From Gp6-AA40 sp035496255 (GTDB taxonomy: Bacteria > Acidobacteriota > Vicinamibacteria > Vicinamibacterales > UBA2999): a DNA stretch of 64,000 nucleotides. Below are positions 60,301 to 64,000 of the stretch, one piece after another. The stretch lies in assembly GCA_035496255.1 (NCBI GenBank), contig DATJEU010000014.1:62001-126000 (forward strand), read 5' to 3'. A program made the translations under genes and the position numbers. A model generated the notes under the pieces. It was given only the letters and a program-made list of their open reading frames with translations. It did no database searches and was not told where the DNA came from. Position 1 is the first letter of the stretch. Each line of letters starts with the position of its first letter.

Positions 60301-62535
60301 ATGCTGTCCCCCGTGAACGCTCGCCGTGGCCTGGTGGCCGTTACGCTGGCCACGTTCGCGGTGGCCTACTGCGTCCTGCAGGTGGCCAGCTACACGCAGA
60401 AGTCCGCGACCTGGGACGAGCCGGTTCACCTCGCCGCCGGCTACCTGGCGGCGGCGCACGGCGACTATCGGGTCGAAGCCACACATCCACCGTTGATGCG
60501 GATGTGGGCGGCGCTTCCGCTGGTGTTCATGTCGAACGTGAAAGTCGATCGCGGTGTGATCGATCGCACCGATCCGGCGGCATGGCACTCCGGCTCCACC
60601 GCGTACACCTTCGCCACGAAGTTTCTGTTCGTCGACAACGACGCCAACCGGCTGCTCGGTGCGGCCCGCTTCATGATCGTGCTGTGCGCCGTCGGCCTCG
60701 GCATCCTGATCTTCTGCTGGGCGTACGAGTGGCTTGGTTTCGCTCCCGCCGCGTGTGCGCTCGTCTGTTACACGCTGTCGCCGAACCTCCTCGCAAATTC
60801 GTCACTGGTTACCACCGACGCCGGGATCACCTGCTTCATCTTCGGCGCCGTCTATTTTCTGTGGCGGACGTCGCGCCGTTTCTCTGCGGTGAACGTCGCC
60901 GCCGTTGCTGCGTTCGTCGCGGCGGCCGTAGTGACGAAGTTCTCGGGCCTGATCCTCGGACCAATCGTGGTCGCACTGCTGATTGCGGCGAGTGGGAGAA
61001 CCACGATTACGCCGCGGCGCGCCGCCGCGATCGTCGCGACGATCGCGGCGGCATCGTACGTCGCGATCTGGGCGGTCTTCGGCTTCCGTTATGCGCCGAG
61101 CGATTCGCCGACATGGGTGCTGCACCTGGAGCGGTCGACGCTGGCGCGGACGGTGCCGTCCATCGCTGCCGTGACCGGCTGGATCGACGGCCATCACCTG
61201 CTGCCGAATCTCTTCACCGAGGGATTCCTGATGTTCGCGCAGTCGATGGCGCCGCCGAACTACACGTTCCTGGCTGGCCACTACAGCAGCAACGGGTGGT
61301 GGTACTACTTCCCGGTGGCCTTCCTGATCAAGACGCCGATCGCGTTCATCGTGCTGGTCGCGAGCGGACTGGTCGTGAGCATCCGGATGCGCCGGAGCCT
61401 CGGCGGCATCAACGAGACGTTCGTGCTGCTGCCGATTGCGATTTATCTCGTGCCCGCAATCACCAGCACCTACCAGGTCGGCATCCGTCACATTCTCCCG
61501 CTATATCCATTTCTGATCCTGATTGCCGCAACCGCGGTCAAGGCCATGCTCCGCCGACCGGTCGGGCGCGTGTCGCTCGCAGCGTTGTCGCTGGCCTGGG
61601 TCGTCGTCTTCTTCAGCGTCTATCCGCACACGCTGACCTTCTTCAACCGGTTTGTTGGCGGTCCGAGCGAGGGCTATCGCTACCTCGCCGACTCCAATCT
61701 GGATTGGGGACAGGGATTGAAGAACCTGCGCCGGTGGATGGGCCGCCACGACGTCGCCACGATCGGGCTGGCCTATTTCGGCTCGGCGGATCCCGCCTAC
61801 TACGGCATCAAGTACACACCGCTGCCGGCCGCGACGCCTGGGTTCGCGTTGCCGGCCACCACGCGGTGGGTTCGTCCGCAGCTGCCGGGATACGTCGCCG
61901 TGAGTGCGACGGTCCTCAGCGGTGTGTATCTCGATCCGCAGTGGCGTCTGTTTTATGAGGGGCTTCGCCACATCGAGCCGGTCGCGGTGCTCGGCAACTC
62001 GATCTTCGTATACCGTCTCGATCGCTGGCCTGAACCGCCGCCGGTCAACGGGGCCGATGACGTTGACCGCGTGCTGGCCGACGATCTGCTCAAGGCGCAA
62101 TGGTACGAACGGGCGGCACTTCATTACCGGCGATCATTGAAGCGTCATCCCGACGAACCGGCAGTTCTCGTCAACCTCGGGGCGGCGCTGTTGTCCACCG
62201 GCAGGCCGGCGGAAGCGATCCCTCCGCTCGAACGCGCGGTCACCGTGGCCCCGGACGTCGGCATCGCCCAGTTCGTCCTGGCGACCGCGCTGTTCCAGTC
62301 GCGGCATGACATCGACAAGACGGTGCGCCACGCGCGACGCGCCGTAGCGTTGCTGCCTGGCGACATCGGCGCGCTCGTCCTGCTGGCGCGCGCGCTCGCC
62401 GTTCGCGGTGATCTTGGCGAGGCCGCAACGGTTGTCGGGCGCGCGCTATCGATCGACGCGAACAACGCCGACGCGCAGGACCTGCGCAGCCGGATCGAGA
62501 TGGTGATGGCGAGCCGTCGTCCGCCAGACAGTTAG
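60301..62535 (+). CDS. GT39/ArnT-like membrane glycosyltransferase with TPR tail
   Basis: A 744-residue protein with about 10-12 membrane segments. The first extracytoplasmic loop carries the acidic motif SATWDEPVHLAAGYLAA near residue 35, as in PMT/ArnT-type GT-C enzymes, and EATHPPLMRMWAALP follows. LADSNLDWGQGLKNLRRWM lies near residue 465. The last 150 residues are TPR units (ERAALHYRRSLKRHPDEPAVLVNLGAALLSTG in part). The ATG at 60301 is preferred over 60229. Donor and acceptor are unknown. It is divergent from the lasso operon. Confidence 0.82.
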   Translation: MLSPVNARRGLVAVTLATFAVAYCVLQVASYTQKSATWDEPVHLAAGYLAAAHGDYRVEATHPPLMRMWAALPLVFMSNVKVDRGVIDRTDPAAWHSGSTAYTFATKFLFVDNDANRLLGAARFMIVLCAVGLGILIFCWAYEWLGFAPAACALVCYTLSPNLLANSSLVTTDAGITCFIFGAVYFLWRTSRRFSAVNVAAVAAFVAAAVVTKFSGLILGPIVVALLIAASGRTTITPRRAAAIVATIAAASYVAIWAVFGFRYAPSDSPTWVLHLERSTLARTVPSIAAVTGWIDGHHLLPNLFTEGFLMFAQSMAPPNYTFLAGHYSSNGWWYYFPVAFLIKTPIAFIVLVASGLVVSIRMRRSLGGINETFVLLPIAIYLVPAITSTYQVGIRHILPLYPFLILIAATAVKAMLRRPVGRVSLAALSLAWVVVFFSVYPHTLTFFNRFVGGPSEGYRYLADSNLDWGQGLKNLRRWMGRHDVATIGLAYFGSADPAYYGIKYTPLPAATPGFALPATTRWVRPQLPGYVAVSATVLSGVYLDPQWRLFYEGLRHIEPVAVLGNSIFVYRLDRWPEPPPVNGADDVDRVLADDLLKAQWYERAALHYRRSLKRHPDEPAVLVNLGAALLSTGRPAEAIPPLERAVTVAPDVGIAQFVLATALFQSRHDIDKTVRHARRAVALLPGDIGALVLLARALAVRGDLGEAATVVGRALSIDANNADAQDLRSRIEMVMASRRPPDS

Positions 62536-62960
62536 CGCTGGTGAGCGTCAGGAGTTGCCGCGAGCCTGGCCTCGGGCCGTATCGGCTGGAACAGCTCGAT
62601 CGGATTGCCCGACGGGTCGTCGACGATGATCTGCTTGCCGCCGACACCGGTGACCAGATCGTTGCGGAAGTGCACGCCCGCCTCACGCAGCTCGTTCACC
62701 GTCGCTTCGAGATCGGCGACCTCGATCGCGAACCGGTTCCACCCGCCAGGCGTTTGCCTCGTTCCGTCCGGCAGCGTCTGACCGCCTCCCGCCGAACCGC
62801 TGGGCGCGCTCAGCACGAGGCGCAGATCACCGCGCGAGAGCATCGCGAACGTCGGCGCCGGGTGCATGTCCTCGTGGAACCCGAGACGCTGACAGTAGAA
62901 CGCGATTGCCGCGTCGACGTCGTTGACGATGTAGCGGACCTGGACCGTTGCGGTAGTCAT
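62532..62960 (-). CDS. VOC-family protein (glyoxalase-like)
   Basis: A 142-residue VOC protein with paired modules: RYIVNDVDAAIAFYCQRLGF near residue 10 and NRFAIEVADLEATVNELREAGV near residue 75, ending with VDDPSGNPIELFQPI. The His and Glu of the second module suggest one metal site. The 3' end overlaps the convergent GT39-like gene by 4 nt. It lies 4 nt after the glycolipid-binding-like gene. Confidence 0.85.
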   Translation of the reverse strand: MTTATVQVRYIVNDVDAAIAFYCQRLGFHEDMHPAPTFAMLSRGDLRLVLSAPSGSAGGGQTLPDGTRQTPGGWNRFAIEVADLEATVNELREAGVHFRNDLVTGVGGKQIIVDDPSGNPIELFQPIRPEARLAATPDAHQR

Positions 62961-62964
62961 GGTC

Positions 62965-63546
62965 TCAAGAAGCTAGCACGCGATGAAACAGTTGCGGGTA
63001 ATCCACCACGATGCCGTCTTCATCGACAGGAAGTTCGGCCTTGAATCCACTGCCGTCGAGGTTCTCGAACAGGTACAGCCGGTCGGCCACACGTGTATAG
63101 GCCTGCGGCTGCGCGCACACGGTCAGATCGGGCGCGAGGATCCAGGCGACGCGGAACTCGCGCCGCTCGCCGACAGGGATTGGCATGCGGCGAATCGGGA
63201 AGCTGTTGGTGAACGGCGTCGGCCAGATGTCCACGTCGATGCAGCCCTCGAGCGCGTCGAGGAGCGGACCATCGGCGTAGCGCCAATGACCGCTGCCATC
63301 CGTATGGAGATGTAGTGACTTCGCCTGGTGTCCTGAGAGCACCGCCAACTGCACATCGCGAACTCGCCACGATTCATCCCACGTGAGGCGATAGGAGAGT
63401 CGGAATGCGCCGCGCTCGTCGTCGAAGCCGAGAACAATGCTGTCGGCCATCCGATCGCCGAGGAGCAGGTGCTCCAGGCCTGAGCGCTCCGCGTCGTTGT
63501 TCCAGGTTGACGTCCAGCAGATCGTGCGGCGGTGTACCTTTGTCAT
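62965..63546 (-). CDS. Putative glycolipid-binding domain protein (PF06475-like)
   Basis: A 193-residue protein with the pattern of the putative glycolipid-binding family: a beta-rich N-terminus with a WTS start (ICWTSTWNND ... SGLEHLLLG), FRLSYRLTWDESWRVRDVQLAV, HWRYADGPLLDALEGCIDVDIWPTPFTN in the centre, and PQAYTRVADRLYLFENLDGSGFKAELPVDEDGIVVDYP at the end (described by its YTRVADRLY and DEDGIVVDYP parts). The ATG at 63546 fits. It probably forms an operon with the VOC gene. Confidence 0.75.
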   Translation of the reverse strand: MTKVHRRTICWTSTWNNDAERSGLEHLLLGDRMADSIVLGFDDERGAFRLSYRLTWDESWRVRDVQLAVLSGHQAKSLHLHTDGSGHWRYADGPLLDALEGCIDVDIWPTPFTNSFPIRRMPIPVGERREFRVAWILAPDLTVCAQPQAYTRVADRLYLFENLDGSGFKAELPVDEDGIVVDYPQLFHRVLAS

Positions 63547-63623
63547 CGACGATCCCGTTCGGGCACCGCTGATTTGAGGATGCTGATGACCCGTCAACGG
63601 GAGCGACGATCAGGCTCGAGACT

Positions 63624-63697
63624 TGGCTGGGAGGCAGGGATTCGAACCCCGATAACGGCGTCCAGAGCGCCGTGTCCTACCGTTGAACGACCTCCCA
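63624..63697 (-). tRNA. tRNA-Gln (CUG)
   Basis: A 74-nt tRNA on the minus strand. Acceptor TGGGAGG/CCTCCCA pairs, the D loop has TTCAACGGTAGGA, the anticodon loop CTCTGGA gives CUG, the T arm has GGTTCGAATCC, and CCA is encoded. The starting U and anticodon identify tRNA-Gln. Confidence 0.96.
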
Positions 63698-63775
63698 GTC
63701 GGGCCTTTGGCCGGGGCAGGAAAACTCCATTCTACCGGCATTGTTGCAACGCACACAAGAATCCCGCGCCACTGG

Positions 63776-64000
63776 TCATTTGCGTTCGCGAAGCGCTTCG
63801 CGCACCAGGCTTCGCGCCGCCCATCGCGACAGCGCCTCGCCTTGGGTGGCGTTCAGGCCACAGATATCGCGCTGCACGATCAGCGCTTCCCATCCCACGA
63901 CCATCGCCACAGCACAGACGAGGCGTCGCCATCGGCGCGCCCCAAGGCGCGGACGCAACGGTGCGAGCGCGGATTCAATCCAGTCGATCCGACGGTAACC
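63776..64000 (-). CDS. C-terminal part of a TetR-like regulator (5' part beyond window)
   Basis: An open frame running off the right edge encodes the last 74 residues, ending in REALRERK. The segment (WIESALAPLRPRLGARRWRRLVCAVAMVVGWEALIVQRDICGLNATQGEALSRWAARSLV, described by its core WEALIVQRDICGLN) resembles the ligand-binding C-terminal domain of TetR/AcrR proteins. No DNA-binding domain is visible because it lies outside the window. Confidence 0.55.
   Translation of the reverse strand, partial: GYRRIDWIESALAPLRPRLGARRWRRLVCAVAMVVGWEALIVQRDICGLNATQGEALSRWAARSLVREALRERK

Noticed and set aside
60075..60353. A 92-codon minus-strand frame before B2 as a second lasso precursor
   Set aside because: It lacks the YxxPxLxxxG-x5-T leader pattern, overlaps the B2 start in another frame, and its end lies inside B2.
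1..64000. CRISPR arrays, insertion sequences, prophage or integron features
   Set aside because: No evenly spaced direct repeats, transposase, integrase or attachment-site duplications were seen at either tRNA.

Overview
The window is about 66% GC and densely packed with genes on both strands. It contains a two-half MacB-type permease next to a PadR regulator (the acidobacterial ADOP arrangement), bacillithiol genes, monomeric isocitrate dehydrogenase, M16 and M61 secreted peptidases, and wHTH-TPR proteins. Together these suggest an uncultured or environmental Acidobacteriota, probably of the Vicinamibacteria type. This placement is inferred from gene content, not from a marker tree. Both window edges cut genes: an FAD reductase at the left and a TetR-like C-terminus at the right.

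Layout. 1-10.7 kb: FAD reductase fragment, VOC protein, an amine-oxidase-like FAD enzyme with bshB1 and bshA, a penicillin-acylase-family hydrolase, a secreted protein, and purE-purK fused by 4-nt overlaps to a wHTH-TPR regulator. 10.8-21.7 kb: monomeric ICDH, membrane protein, FAD monooxygenase, DUF2231-TPR, DUF5655-like, a paired M16 peptidase operon with DinB, and tatC. 21.7-30.3 kb: ADOP permease with PadR, one-domain asparaginase preceded by a 28-residue membrane microprotein, APC permease, argH, and an M61 peptidase. 30.4-37.3 kb: sensor kinase with NtrC-type activator, an MprF/AcvB lipid lysylation pair, and a small basic protein behind a sigma-54 promoter. 37.4-46.6 kb: a second M61 peptidase, 2'-5' RNA ligase, ferrochelatase, tRNA-Ser, and a DegT/DedA/B12-radical-SAM operon. 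46.7-53.7 kb: TonB-domain protein with a PEGA pseudokinase, gltX, a KGG stress protein behind a near-perfect sigma-54 promoter, and a flavodiiron-like MBL with ECF sigma and anti-sigma factors.

The most interesting region is 53.8-60.1 kb on the minus strand: a complete, tightly coupled lasso-peptide operon. Its order is B2 peptidase, HPr-kinase-like kinase, PqqD-like RRE protein (B1), asparagine-synthetase-like cyclase (C), a 58-residue precursor (A), a JmjC-type oxygenase and a nucleotidyltransferase-like protein. A small two-helix membrane ORF may follow. The precursor has the full YxxPxLxxxG-x5-T leader signature. Its 20-residue core starts with Gly, has Asp at position 9 for the ring, and ends in Ser, the residue type that lasso kinases phosphorylate. 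No ABC exporter or isopeptidase is visible in the window. The combination of kinase, JmjC oxygenase and nucleotidyltransferase around one precursor is the strongest candidate for an undescribed system here.

Regulation. Two sigma-54 (-24/-12) promoters precede small basic or stress proteins, and an NtrC-family activator with its kinase lies in the same window. Several short GC-rich palindromes of related design sit between genes.
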